Positions 1 to 12,269 of a stretch of DNA of 64,000 bases are shown here, piece after piece. The DNA is from Acanthochlamys bracteata (taxonomy: Eukaryota; Streptophyta; Magnoliopsida; Pandanales; Velloziaceae). Below the pieces are notes generated by a model. The model saw only the letters and a program-made list of their open reading frames with translations. It searched no databases and had not been told where the DNA came from. The stretch lies in NCBI GenBank assembly GCA_019914995.1, contig CM034129.1:4291725-4355724 (forward strand), written 5' to 3'. The translations under genes and the position numbers were made by a program. Every line of letters begins with the position of its first letter. Positions within the stretch are counted from its first letter, which is position 1.

Positions 1-69
1 TTTTTTTATGGTGGAATGATTGATAGCATAAAAGTTGGATCGCATTAAATCCGGTTGATTTTTGTGCAG

Positions 70-3000
70 TGGAAGCTTTGGTGCCTAAGAGACAACCGGA
101 ACAGGTGGTGGTGGGGCGGAGGAGATGGGCGGTGAGGGCGGCGGCGCACTCCGCAGAGACGCACAAGAGGAGTGCCGACTCAGTTGTGTCTGCGGCTGCT
201 GCTTCATTTGCGGCCGAGGAACCTTTGGTAGCTGCGGCGGAAAAAGAACCAGCTTTGGCTACGGTTGATTTTGAGAAGCTGGCGGCAGAGATGGAGAATG
301 CTTCACCGCTGGCGGTCATGGATAAGGCTCTGGAGATGTTTGGGAATGACATCGCCATCGCTTTCAGGTAAGCGTTCATTTTTATATCTTATACTTGTTA
401 AGTCAGATATTGGGGAACTTCTTAAGAATCTGAGTTGATGCTATTAGAGTGGGAATATTCTTAGGTTTATGGATCTTTAATTATTTTGGATATCTTGTTA
501 GCATGTAATTGAACACTAAACAACATCTATTTCTCTAGAAAAGTATCTAATTAGGAGTATGTATGGGTTCGTAGAATATTCCGTAGTAGGGACTAAAACG
601 GGATATTCTTTTTATAGTAGGGTACCTTGTTTCTATCATTTATAGTTTTGCTGAAGAGAGCTGCTCTTGCAACACTTTTGAGGGCTGTTTGCAATAAGTT
701 ATTTTCAATTTTTTAGTTCACGTTTTTTAATAGATTTTCTAAAAATTTATATAATTTATTTAAAAATTTAAAAAATATAGAAAAATATTACGTAGTAAGA
801 TTTTATTATTGTTTATTTTTATTATTTTCTTGAGGTCAAAAAACTAAACCTCATTTTTCGAAATAAAAAAAAAAATTTTCATTTTAAAAAAGCACTTTTG
901 AAAACTACTCCCAAACGCCTCTAAATTTGACATCCCTTACCCTTACAATTGTAGGGTAGAGGATTGTGTATTCTCATTGGTTCAATATATGGGTCCATGA
1001 TGATGACAAGTATTCATGCATGAGCCGGGGCCTTGTGTATTGGATCAATGAGAATGCAATATTGCAAAATTATTAATCAAGTTTTCTTTGCAGTTGATTG
1101 TGGATCAAAATATAGTTTCTTTAGTTTCATGTTTTTGTTTGCATCTGATCAGAATCCTTAAATTGGCGTTGCATGAGCCTTAACTACTCTTACTAACCTG
1201 TTCCATCACGAGTTGCACTTCGAAATCATTAGCTTTCCTGTGATTTTAACACCTTGATGTACTTTTGTTGTCTTGAGGGCTTACTCTGTTATATACTCTG
1301 TCAAAAAGTGAGAGTTTGGTGTAGTTGGTACATGTAATTATTACGGCAAAGAAGTTTGCAGTTGAGAGGATGTGCTCCTTGTTCGATTACTATGTCTAGT
1401 TGTATCATAGAATTTAGTTATGCTGATAGAGCTGTTTGAGAATATCCTTTCCTTTGGACTTCAGAATGGAAGTGATCCTGATCAGCTTCAAGTTTTGTAA
1501 AATGATATGCTTACATGTCATCAAAATTTTTCTAATGATGAAAGCTTTGTTAAAAAATATTGCATCAATTATAGAATATCTTTTTTCCCCTTACCTTCTT
1601 TATACATAAACATAATTTTCTGCTTTTAGGCTTTTGCTTGGACCGATGCAAGTTGATAACCTTGGATGTGGGTTTTTCTTTAAGATATTGTTGTTCGTTT
1701 CCCATTTTCAGTTCTTATTACCATGTAGATTCAGATTATTCTGTGTTCAACAGTAAAAGTTAGAAGAGAACCTCATGAGAAATGTATTGCTATTGCAATA
1801 CAAATTTGGGCATCAATGACTTTTAGTAGTATTTTTCTTGTTTATGTTTTGGGATTTAATTAATTTGATTAAATAAGATACTAAATTTGCATTTATGCAT
1901 GCCCTTCCATGTGCAGTGGAGCAGAGGATGTTGCTTTAATTGAATATGCTCGATTAACAGGCCGACCATTCAGGGTTTTCAGCCTAGATACTGGAAGGTT
2001 GAACCCAGAAACATACAGATTCTTTGATGCAGTAGAGAAACATTATGGAATTCATATCGAGTACATGTTCCCTGATGCTATAGAAGTACAGGCTCTTGTA
2101 AGAAGTAAGGGTCTCTTTTCATTTTATGAGGATGGCCATCAAGAGTGCTGCAGAGTGAGGAAGGTGAGACCTCTGAGGAGGGCTCTCAAAGGTCTCAGGG
2201 CTTGGATCACTGGACAAAGAAAAGATCAGTCACCAGGCACAAGAGCTAATATTCCAGTTGTTCAGGTACAGCTTATTGTTTCACCTTCATGCTAGTTTTG
2301 ACTTTGTTAGTAGTTTCTCTGGTCCACTAGTTATGATGAGAAAATTATGATGCTTCAGTTCTCTGTTATATTTCTGTGCAAGCTTTATGTTCCTTTTCTA
2401 GTTATCCTTGCCTATCGAGAATGAAAATTTTACGAATTCTTTTAACAAAGAAGTGTTAGATATGCAGGTAGATCCTTCCTTTGAAGGTTTGGATGGTGGA
2501 GCTGGTAGTTTGATTAAGTGGAATCCAGTTGCAACCGTTGAAGGCAAGGACATCTGGAATTTCCTTAGGACCATGAATGTTCCTCTAAATTCTCTACATT
2601 CACAGGTATTATGCAAACAAATGCTATGAGAATGAAGATGGTTCTTCCTAATTCCAATTGTTAGCTGCAATCCTGATCTCATATTGCTTTGTCTTATGCT
2701 CATAGGGATATGTCTCAATCGGCTGTGAGCCGTGTACAAGGCCTGTTTTACCTGGGCAGCATGAGAGAGAGGGTAGGTGGTGGTGGGAGGATGCTGCAGC
2801 CAAGGAATGCGGTTTACATAAAGGAAACATAGCGCAAAATGAGGCCCAAAAGTTGCCTGCTAATGGGAACGGGGCTGCCACCTCTGTCGATGGTACGCCT
2901 GACATTTTTGACAACCAGACTATTGTCAACCTTAGCAGAACTGGCATTGAGAACTTACTTAGGCTAGAAAACCGAAGGGAACCATGGTTGGTTGTTCTGT

Positions 3001-3340
3001 ATGCTCCTTGGTGCCCCTTTTGTCAGGTATAGAATGTTATCTGCATTTGTTTTTACATAGAAAATCTGTGTAAAACAGTGGAACTAACCATCTTCCTTGT
3101 TTTGCTTAGGGAATGGAGGCTGCTTATATGGACTTGGCTCAAGAACTTTCCAGCTCAGGGGTCAAGGTTGGGAAGTTCAGGGCAGATGGGAGCCAGAAAC
3201 CTTTTGCTGAGAAAGAGTTGCAATTGGGTAGTTTTCCCACCATTCTTTTCTTCCCTAAACACACATCACGGCCCATCAAGTACCCTTCAGAGAAGAGGGA
3301 TGTCGATTCACTCCTAGCTTTCATCAATGCCCTTAGGTGA
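70..3340 (+). CDS. APR: 5'-adenylylsulfate (APS) reductase, plastid; 5' end outside the window
   Basis: Reduces APS to sulfite with glutathione as electron donor, in plastid sulfate assimilation. Exons: 70-367, 1917-2265, 2468-2605, 2706-3026, 3110-3340; all joints keep frame with GT-AG introns. About 444 residues are visible; the family has about 465, so the start and part of the transit peptide lie upstream. Position 69 ends in a polypyrimidine-cag acceptor, so 70 is taken as an internal exon start. The reductase domain (exons 1-4) shows [12 protein letters not shown], the paired cysteine ECCRVRKV and GCEPC (4Fe-4S ligands) and the catalytic-cysteine motif KECGLH. A thioredoxin-like, glutaredoxin-acting C-terminal domain carries WCPFC, with [10 protein letters not shown] further on. 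The two-domain layout is the plant APR type, not bacterial CysH. No frame breaks seen. Identification is very secure; which paralog (APR1/2/3) cannot be decided. Confidence 0.96.
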
Positions 3341-4686
3341 AGTGAGAGAGGAGTTCACTTACAATTGTTCACTTGTGATTCTTGGAGGCAGGAAGCATTT
3401 TAACTTGAGGTTGAAGCTAGATCCAGTCTCTATAAGATATTGGGTATTGTCTTATCAGTCGAAGGTTCAGTTACCTTCAAAGGATATCAGTTGAATATGA
3501 GTTCCCCTTGTACTACTTCAGTATAATCTACCCCCAAAAGAAGGCAAATGCTGGTGGTATCAACTATCAAGAGAGTAAGGTCTAAGAGCTTCTCTTTTTA
3601 GGTGATATCTTTCCAATTGTAACAAATGATCGTTCGATCATCTGATGTATCCCCTTGCCTGTAGTGAAATTTTTGTGGTCTAGTAACAAGTTATTTATGC
3701 AGTCTGTGTACAAGGCCTTTTGATGTTAAAAAGTTTCTTCTCTGATTGCATGGAAGACCTTATCGTCGTTATATATTCTAAAATTTGTTCATGAGAAAAT
3801 TAATGTGGTTAAAATGTAAACGATCCTCGCTGTCTCTTTCTCAAGTTCTTTGTGTTTTTATAGAGTTGTAAGTTCCAGCATACAATTACTGCACCTTGTT
3901 TAAGTTGTACTGCTTTCTTTTATATCAATTATACATGGAACTCTAGCAAGTGTTTATCACTTGGTTATTATGTTAGAAGTTGCTGGACGCAAAGCAGGGC
4001 TGGAGGTTCCAAGCTACAACTTGTTTGATGAGAAATTGTGATAGCCAGATGGGATCGTCTGTTCTCCATTGAAGCTAAAACCTTAACTAATCTAAGAAAG
4101 CTGTGAAATCCTGCTTTCTTCTTTAATACTTCGATTGAAGCCCTTGGTGGTGTACGACATCTTGACAATGACTTGTGCTCGGTTGTTGGAACCCCAAAAG
4201 AATTTGAAGATACAAAGATTAAGTAATTATGATGTTAATATTAATGTGTTTCATCTAAATATTTCAGTTAGTACTGACTCAGCACGCTAACCATCTGCTG
4301 ATCTATATGAAATCAAAACGTCATTGGACGTTAACCAGCTGACTCGCTGCTGGTTATTGCAGTCGAGCACACCAGCAGTTAACTAGCAAGTTGATATTTT
4401 GCTGATCAGCTCACCACTCAAAACAGAAAGCATTTCACCGCCGAGTCAGTCAGCTAAGACATTGCTGACGCTCTCCCACTATTCAGAACAGAGAACATAT
4501 CCACCGGAAGAACAAATTAATGGCGAAATTAAAGGAATAAGTGCAAGTGAAGCTGAAGCCAAAATAGCATAATGGAGAATCGAAGGTGTTATACTTCCGG
4601 AAGCTATGCAAATTTCAGCTTCATTTGAGAAAGTGAGCCCACCAAAATTATCGACTGTAGATTTGAAATATTTGGTTTTGGAGGGG
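3341..4686. other. APR 3' UTR and spacer
   Basis: The first few hundred bases are probably the APR 3' UTR. The rest has no recognisable gene. Roughly 4540-4690 reads for a while like coding sequence on the + strand but has an in-frame stop and no family I recognise. The copia element is inserted directly after it. Confidence 0.5.
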
Positions 4687-4691
4687 ATATG

Positions 4692-5396
4692 TGATGGAAT
4701 AAAACCGTCTCTACCAATATTCAACATAATACGTAGAGCAAATAGCGAAAATAAAATTCATCTCTCTCTTGTGTGAACCTAATATAAAATCACCAAATAG
4801 AGCAATACTTTCGGCAAATACTCAATGCACGAAAGTCACCATAATCGCAAGCACATAAACACAATCAATTTACGTGAAAAACCTCCTCAATATAAAGAGT
4901 AAAAACTACGGCAACCAACAAACCTCCATTATCACAATAATGAGAATACACAAGTTCTCTCTAGCTAAAACTAGAGGGATACAACCATATATCTCAAGAT
5001 TCAACAATCTTGACAAACCGTAAAATAAAATTAGAGAAATCTCATCCAAATCGATGGCTTCACAAATACGTACGGATCTGCACGTAGAGAACTCCGAATA
5101 TGATCTCCACCGTTCAGATTGAAGAACTATCCGCCAGGAACACGCTGACAAAATTTCAACTCAATCGGACGTCAAATCGACGTTCATTCGACGTTTGATC
5201 AAACTGGACAGCAAGACAATATCTTCTCCTATTTTTTCTATTTTTTTTTTTTGTTCTTGGTGGTGGATGCAGTATAGGGTTTACAAATCCTAAAATTCAT
5301 TTTAAGAAGGAAAAGATAAAAATATCCTTACCTCTTCATATGGGTTTTAACTATATGGATTTTGAGCCACCTTTACAAAAGAGAAAAAATTCAACA
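4692..5396 (-). repeat. Left LTR (3' LTR of the minus-strand copia element)
   Basis: 705 bp, TG...CA ends, aligned end to end with 9450-10152. Preceded by target duplication ATATG. Around 5110-5215 it holds a core (ctccaccgtt, gaagaact, aaaatttca, ctcaatcgga, then a ttgatcaaa block) that also occurs in the fold-back elements near 42 kb. Confidence 0.95.
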
Positions 5397-5397
5397 A

Positions 5398-5411
5398 ATC
5401 TTCCCCTTTTC
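5398..5411 (-). other. Polypurine tract of the copia element
   Basis: Read on the minus strand this is gaaaaggggaagat, a purine run directly next to the 3' LTR, where plus-strand DNA synthesis is primed in this element class. Confidence 0.85.
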
Positions 5412-5412
5412 G

Positions 5413-8400
5413 ACTATGTGGAGGGAATCGCCATCCCGGCGATCAAACGGCAAATTTCAAGCTTTTCTCTTACTAGTGTCTTCGTTAACATATTAGAGGC
5501 ATTGAGATTGGTGTGAATCTTCTCAAGTTCAAACAAGTTGTCATTGAGAGCATCTCTTAATCAATGATACCTCACATCAATATGCTTTGATCTTGCATGA
5601 AAAGTATTCTTACCAAGGTGAATTGCACTTTGATTATCACAAAGTAGCACATAATATTGTTGTTTGAAACCGAGCTCCTTAATAAACTTCTTCAACCACA
5701 ATAGCTCCTTACCAGCTTCAGTTGCTGCAATATACTCTGCCTCAGTCGTAGAAAGTGCAACACATTTCTGCAGTCTCGATTGTCAAGATACAGCTCCACC
5801 TGAAAATGTAATCAAATAATCCGAAGTAGACTTTCAGGAATCAATCTCCCGCCATATCTAAATCTATATAGCCCACAAGCACTGATTTTCCACCTCTAAA
5901 GGTGAGTCTCAAATCAGTAGTACCTCGTAGATATCTCATAATCCACTTCACTGCATCCCAATGCTCCTTTCCTGGATTTGACAGAAAGCGGCTAACAACA
6001 CCAACTGCATAAGTAATGTCTGGTCTCGTGCACACCATTGAATACATCAAACTTCCTACTGCTTAAGCATATGGAACTCTTTCCATGTCTTCCTTTTTCT
6101 GATCTGTAGAAGGGCACTGCTCGGTGCTTAACTTAAAGTGAGTAGTAAGAGGAGAGCTAACTATTTTAGCCTGATTCATATTAAATCTTTCAAGTATCTT
6201 ATCAATATATTGCTTCTGTGACATATATAACTTCTTGGCTACTCTGTCTCGATTAATCCGAATACCAAGAATTTGCTTTGTTGGCCCTAAATCCTTCATA
6301 GCGAAGAATTTACTCAATTGCTTCTTCAATCTGTCAATTCTAGAAGCATTCCTACCAACAATCAATATGTCATCAACATAAAGCAACAATATAATAAATT
6401 CATCATCAGAGAATCTCTGAACAAAAACACAATGATCAGAAGTTATTTTTCGGTAGCCTTGCTCCCCCCATAACAGACTCAAACTTTTTATACCACTATC
6501 TCGGTGCCTGTTTCAGTCCATAAAGACTTTTGTTCAACTTGCACACATAATTCTCTTTTCCTTTTACTTCGAAACCTTCTGGTTGCTGTATGTAAATTTC
6601 TTTATCTAAATCACCATGTAGAAAAGCAGTATTGACGTCTATTTGCTCAATCTCCAAGTCAAGACTAGCTGCTAAACCCAAAACCACACGTATATATGAC
6701 ATCTTAACAACGGGAGAAAATATTTCATTGAAATCAATACCTTTTCTTTTGCCTGAATCTCTTGACAACCAGTCTAGTTTTGTAATGTGGTTGGAAAGAG
6801 TGATCTTCTAGCTTTACTCTGTACACCCACCTGTTCTCTAAAGCTCTTTTTCCCTTAGGTAACTTCACTAGCTCAAAAGTGTTATTCTCATATAACGACT
6901 TCATCTCATTTTGCATAGCCTCAAACCACTCTTTCTTATGTTCATCTTTCATTGCCTCTGCATAACATTCGGGCTCTCCCCCATCAGTCAGTAACATACT
7001 CGTCAACAGAATACCGATTGGAAGGTTGTCGGTCTCTACTAGACCTCTTGAGTGAAATCTCTGGTGTTACCTCTACTGGGACATGTGACACTGGTGACTA
7101 CTCGTGAATAACATCACTCACATCAATCTATGTAGGCATACCAATATCATCTATATCATGCTGGTTCTTCTGAACTTCTTCTCCAATTTGTGCTGACGCA
7201 TGCGTTGGAGGAACTAGATCCAAGTCAGCTAAACCATCAGTACATCGAGGAATTGGTATATCTGTTTCTTGATGTCACGTATGGTTTGGTTCTCTACAAA
7301 CACAATATCTCGGCTTCTGACAAGTTTCTTTTGTACAGGATTATAAAATCTGTAACCCAACTCATCATGTCCATAACTGAGGAACACACACTATCTTGTC
7401 TTCGCATCAAGCTTAGACCTTTCATCTTTGGGAATATGCACAAAAGCCAATATCCAAAGACGCGCAAGTGATCATAAGAGACATCCTTGTCTGACCAAAT
7501 TTTATCTGGAACATCAAAATCTAAAAGAACAAATGGTGAGAGATTTAGAACATGCATAACTGTACTCAAAGCCTCGCCCTAAAAAGAATTTGATAACTGT
7601 GCTTGTGAAAGTAAATATCTCACCCTTTCAACTAATATCCTATTCATTCTCTCAGCTAAACCATTCAACTGAGGAGTCTTATGAAGTGTCTTTTGATGTC
7701 TAATGCTCTGCTGTTTACAATACTCATCAAAAGGTCCAAAATACTCACTCCCATTATCAGTTCTAATGCATTTCAATTTCAAACCAGTTTGTCTTTCAAC
7801 TAAAGCATGAAATTGTTTAAAGACATCCAACACTTGGTCTTTCGTTTTCAAGGTATAGACCCATATCTTTTTTGAATGATCATCAATAAAAGTCATAAAA
7901 TAAGAAGAACCACCCAGTGTTTTTGTTTTCATAGGGCCACAAACATCAGAATATATTAAATCAAGTATACCTGGCTTTCTTGAAGGAGCGGATGTCTTAA
8001 AGGCAACTCTGGTTTGCTTTCCTGCCAAACAATGCGCACACTTACTCAACGGTGCATTCTTCATTTCAGAAAGGAGATTCTTCTTAGCCAAAATTTGCAA
8101 ATTCTTCTCGCTCATGTGACCGAGTCTGTTGTGCCAAAGCTCAATCATAACATCACTATCAACTGCATTAACAATGGAAGCGGATATCTTTCCTTGCATC
8201 AAATAAAGTGACGAATACTTTCTGCCTCTAGCTATAACCATAAAGCCTTTAGTCAGTTTTCACTGACCATCACTAAAGGTGTTACAAAATCCCTCATCAT
8301 CAAGTTTGCCTGTAGAGATCAAATTCAAACGAAGGTCAGGAATATGCTTAACATTTTTCAGAGTCAGAACGGTACCATTATTCGTCTCCAAGCATACATC

Positions 8401-9419
8401 TCCTACGCCAATAGCTTTAGCTAAGCTATCGTTACCCATTTTAACACTTTCAAAATCACCAAATGTGTAAGATGCAAAGTAATCCTTCCGAGATGTAGCA
8501 TGAATGAAGGCACCACTGTCAATCACCCAACTGGTCTCATGAGAAGCAAAATTGACAACATCATCATACAAAATAAGGAAGTCATCTGTGACAGTAGCAA
8601 CTTTATCAACCTCATTACCTTTAACCTTTTTCGTTTTCTTACTCTTGTCATTTTTGTTGTCCCTTTTCAACTTACGACAATATTTCTTTATATGCCCCTT
8701 CAGACCATTGTAATGACATTCAACATCAGCAAATTTATTAGACTTGCTTTTATTTCTGTCTCTGTTCTTCAGACCTCTACTTTTACTCCTCCCCTTCTTT
8801 CTGTAACCAAGACCTTTGACTGCAAAGAGAAACCCTGTGACTTTCTTCTCATCTCTTCATTCAGAACACTGCTCTTGGCCAAATTCATAGTGATGACACC
8901 ATCTGGGTCTGAGTTAGACAAAGACATCCTAAACGTCTCCCACGAGTCCGGCAATGTACCAAGAAGCCATAAACCCTGCACTTCATCATCAAATTTAATA
9001 TTCATACCAGCCAACTGATTAATAATACCTTGAAATGCATTCAAATGATCTGTCATAGGAGTTCAATCCTGATATTTCAGATTCATCATCTGCTTAATCA
9101 AGAACAGTTTATTATTCCCAATTTTTCTAGCATATAATTGCTCAAGCTTGTTCCACAAAGTGCTTGCATTTTTTTCATCACTAATATGGTTTAAAACATT
9201 ATCATCTACCCATTGTCTAGTAAAATCACACACTTGCCGATGAGCTAAGTTCCATTCAGCATCAATTTTATTGGCAGGCTTTTCTTCACTAAATACTGGT
9301 AGATAATAATCTTTCACATATAACAAATCCTTCATCTTTCCTTTCCACAAATGGTAATTTGAACCATCCAAATTAATCATTCTATTTGTATTAGCTTCTA
9401 TGTTCACCACAAGACACAA
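5413..9419 (-). pseudogene. Copia gag-pol polyprotein, broken
   Basis: Minus-strand pieces in copia order: gag (9419-8769); a degenerate zinc knuckle near 8670-8730, where the second Cys of CX2C is Asn; protease (VIDSGA near 8525); HHCC and integrase core (8241-7579, with YSDVCGP, RTDNGSEY and LAERMNR, so the D,D,E residues are present); reverse transcriptase (7006-6063, with YVDDILIVG); RNase H (about 6050-5413). The pieces lie in different frames or are separated by stops. One gag stop at 9063 looks like a Gly codon turned to TGA, since the homology continues in the same frame. The protease motif is changed from the usual DSGAxxH context. No intact polyprotein can be made. Confidence 0.93.
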
Positions 9420-9430
9420 ATCAAGTAAAA

Positions 9431-9447
9431 CCTACGCTCTGGTACCA
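9431..9447 (-). other. Copia primer-binding site
   Basis: On the minus strand this reads TGGTACCAGAGCGTAGG, two bases after the end of the 5' LTR. It resembles the TGGTATCAGAGC site used by plant copia elements primed with initiator methionine tRNA. Confidence 0.85.
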
Positions 9448-9449
9448 CT

Positions 9450-10152
9450 TGAAGGGATAAAACCGTCTCTACCAATATTCAACACAATATGTAGAGCAAG
9501 CAGCGGAAATAAAACTTATCCCTCTCTTGTGTGAACCTAATATAAAACCACCAAATAGAGCAATACTTTCGGCAAATACTCAATGCACGAAAATTATCAC
9601 AATCGCAAGCACATAAACACAAACAATTTATGTGAAAAACTTTCTCAACGTAAGGAGTAAAAACTATGGCAACCAACAAACCTCTATTATTACAATAATG
9701 GGAATACACAAGTTCTCTCTAGCTAAAACTAGAGACATATAACCATATATCTCAAGATTCAACAATCTTGGCAAACCGTAAAAAAGAATTAGAGAGATCT
9801 CACCAAAATCGATAGCTTTACAAATACGTACTGATCTGCACGTAGAGAACTCCGAATACGATCTCCACCGTTCAGATTGAAGAAATATCCGCCGAAAATA
9901 TACTGATCAAATTTCAGCTCAATCGAACGTCAAATCGACGTTCATCCGACGTTTGATCAAACTGGACAGCAAAACAATAATTTTTTTTATTTATTTTTTT
10001 TTTTTTTTGTTCTTGGCGGTGGATGCAACATAGGATTTACAAATTCTAAAAATTCATTTTAAGAAGGAAAAGATAAAAATATTTTTATCTCTTTATATGA
10101 GTTTTAACTATATAGATTTGAGCCACTTCCACAAAAAAGGAAAAATTCAACA
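9450..10152 (-). repeat. Right LTR (5' LTR of the minus-strand copia element)
   Basis: 703 bp, TG...CA ends, followed by target duplication ATATG at 10153-10157. It would carry the element's promoter. It is collinear with the left LTR but with many scattered substitutions. Confidence 0.95.
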
Positions 10153-10157
10153 ATATG

Positions 10158-11025
10158 CTTCTAAATATACAGGAAAAATCAAATGAAATAAATGGGAAAC
10201 AAACTCTATACGAATACTGGCTTGGTTTCTTTCTGTAGTTTGTACAGACCACAAACTACTCCTACCTTTTCTTTAATATGAATATTGATGCCATGTTCGA
10301 TTTTCACTGGCTGGACTTGGCCACTCACCAGCTCACAAAATCAAGCAACGGGCCGGCCCCGTTCAGTCCAAAATCGACTAGTCAAGCATTACCATCCAAA
10401 TTGTTCTTCCCATTCACGGAGTGCATTTATTTTTACTTTTTTTAACAAAATTTTTTAATTTTTTATTTCATTTTTTTAATACATATTTTATAAATATTAA
10501 AAAAAATTTTAAAAATTTTAAAATATAAAAAAAATTTTATATAATAAAATTTTTTTATTATATATTTTTATTATTTTTTTATAAAAAAATTTATTTTTTA
10601 AAAAAATAAAAATATTTTCTATTTTAAAAAAATTTATTTCATAAACAATACTCTCTCAAAGGACCAAACCCAACACTTTCTGCGACATCATTGACAGCAA
10701 CTCTCACGTCCATTGAATCATCTACACGTATCGAGTACACCTGAAAGAAACAAGAAGACGATTGCACTAAAATCAACTATAAAAGAAATGCGGCACAGAC
10801 GAGATGAGCGTGCAATCCTTCCGTAGTATGATTTCTTGTTTATTTAAGGACAACTGGCAAATCCTCTGACGATACGTCTAAGATTATAAACCGGTTTGCA
10901 AATTTACAACACGGTCACATTCATATCCATATCTACAAAAGCTCAAGGGAAATTATTGTAAATTTGCGGATTCTAATAATAAACGGAGGAAGATATATAA
11001 AAAGAGTACATGAATTGAGTACAAC
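10158..11025. other. Spacer with AT-rich dispersed repeat (family A, 10430-10660)
   Basis: No gene seen. At 10430-10660 lies an AT-rich block containing aatacatattttataaatat, then a long A/T stretch, then attttctattttaaaaa. The same order of motifs recurs at 53210-53430 and, more diverged, near 715-925 inside an APR intron. The remainder next to 11026 is probably the LEA-like gene's 3' UTR. Confidence 0.6.
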
Positions 11026-12005
11026 CTATGGCCGATCGACATCCCTCACTGGGTCAATAGCATCTTGCGCCGGATGGTTGTAATTTGCCTGCCCTGAAGG
11101 ACCACTAGTCTGCTTCCGTCCCATATCTCCGTCCATGCCAGTTGCAGCATTGATAGTGTCTGCCGTTGTATCAACTCCTGCCTTCACCGTATCACGCACT
11201 GGATGACTGTCAGTTGCAGCTCCTCTGTTCCAGGTATTTCCATAGTTGTTCTGCTGTCCCTTGTCTGTTGCTTGTCTATTGGTTGTGTTCCCAGTTGCGG
11301 CATTGATAGTATCTGCGGCAGCATCAACACCGGCCTTCACAGAGTCACGTACCGGATGATTACCATCGGATCCAGTAGAAGCTCCAGTGTATCGATGCTG
11401 GTTCGTGTTTGTAGATCCTGTTGTTTGTCCACTCATGCCACTTGCAGCATTGATGGTGTCAGCAAATGAATCAACTCCAGCCTTCACCTTGTCGCGCGCA
11501 GGGTAATCACCGGTTGCCTGTCCAGTGGAACCAGCTGTATCTGCAAACGGATCGTGGACGGACGAAGGTGTTGATCCTCTATGCATGTTGTTTGTGCCTG
11601 ATGATCTCGTCGCCGAGCCGAAAGCACCGGAAGCGATATTGCTCGCTGTTCTAGCTGCTGCATCGATCGTGCTTGCGGCTATGTCAATACTTGCTGTTAC
11701 GGTATTCTTCGCTATTTCTGCTGCTTCCTGGGCTACACCAGTGAAGCCTTCACCTTCCTCAGCAGGTCTTCTGTATGCCTGAAAATTGAACCACAACATT
11801 TTCAAGAAACGATCAATTAATTTGGAGAATTACCGAAACATTACTTTTTCATGATTTCAGTCTTTAAAAGCTTGATTACCTGCGAGATTTGAACGGAGAA
11901 AGGCAAGGTTCCCCTGTTCTGGGATCCATTGAAGTAGCACGAACGTGCAGATGCTGCAATGGAACGCGAGACAAGTCCAAGAAGTGCTCTCTGCTGCCCT
12001 CCCAT
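11026..12005 (-). CDS. LEA-like repeat protein, putative organelle-targeted N-terminus
   Basis: Two exons, 12005-11880 and 11778-11026 (minus), joined in frame, give about 292 residues. Exon 1 codes for an Arg/Ser/Ala-rich, acid-free N-terminus (RALLGLVSRSIAASARSC) typical of a mitochondrial or plastid presequence. A hydrophilic region with an Ala-rich amphipathic stretch follows (about residues 55-95). Then three copies of a unit [H/Y]P[V/A]RDxVKAGVDxxADTINAA begin near residues 133, 185 and 235, with a partial fourth near 275. Composition is rich in Gly, Thr, Ser, Asn and Asp and poor in Cys and Trp, like late-embryogenesis-abundant proteins that stabilise membranes or enzymes during drying. 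I recognise the style, not a named family member. An ABRE lies about 160 bp upstream of the ATG. Confidence 0.8.
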
Positions 12006-12164
12006 ATCTTTTCAATACCACGCCGGCCAAACAAAAATAATTTCACTATTCTCTTGTTGTAGTTGTTATTCTTTATTCAGAGCATGAACACTTATCAATC
12101 AAAGGTTTCGTCATCCAGAGAGCGCCGATCGTTGGTTTCGGGACACCTGCACAAGTAGAAGAAG

Positions 12165-12173
12165 ACACGTGGC
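12165..12173. promoter_or_regulatory. ABA-responsive element (ABRE / G-box) upstream of the LEA-like gene
   Basis: The sequence acacgtggc has the ACGTGGC core bound by ABF/AREB bZIP factors. It sits about 160 bp upstream of the LEA-like start codon, a typical place for an ABA- or desiccation-responsive promoter element. Confidence 0.6.
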
Positions 12174-12269
12174 GAATGCTACCGGTCACAGCGGCAACTA
12201 GAAGGCGCTATCAGCCAACCGTACGAACTGGAAACTGCTCTGGCTTGGATTAAAGTGTTTACTACCATT

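Larger units (their letters stand above)
4692..10152 (-). mobile_element. Full-length Ty1/copia LTR retrotransposon (coding-dead)
   Basis: A 5,461-bp element on the minus strand. Two LTRs (4692-5396 and 9450-10152) both start TG and end CA and are flanked by the same 5-bp duplication, ATATG, at 4687-4691 and 10153-10157. A primer-binding site lies just inside the right (5') LTR and a polypurine tract just inside the left (3') LTR. Domain order is gag, protease, integrase, reverse transcriptase, RNase H, which defines copia rather than gypsy. The RT and RNase H regions look like the Tnt1-94 type. By eye the LTRs differ at roughly one position in ten, mostly transitions, so the insertion is not recent. 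Gag-pol is broken by stops and frame changes, so the copy is non-autonomous. Confidence 0.96.

Noticed and set aside
4540-4690. Coding-looking plus-strand stretch just left of the copia insertion
   Set aside because: Contains an in-frame stop, no recognised family, and nothing continues it beyond the right LTR.
7190-9018. Plus-strand open frames inside the copia element
   Set aside because: Antisense to gag-pol; the minus strand carries the recognisable domains.
11203-11782. Plus-strand open frames across the LEA-like gene
   Set aside because: They are antisense shadows of a GC-richer coding exon and have no family features.
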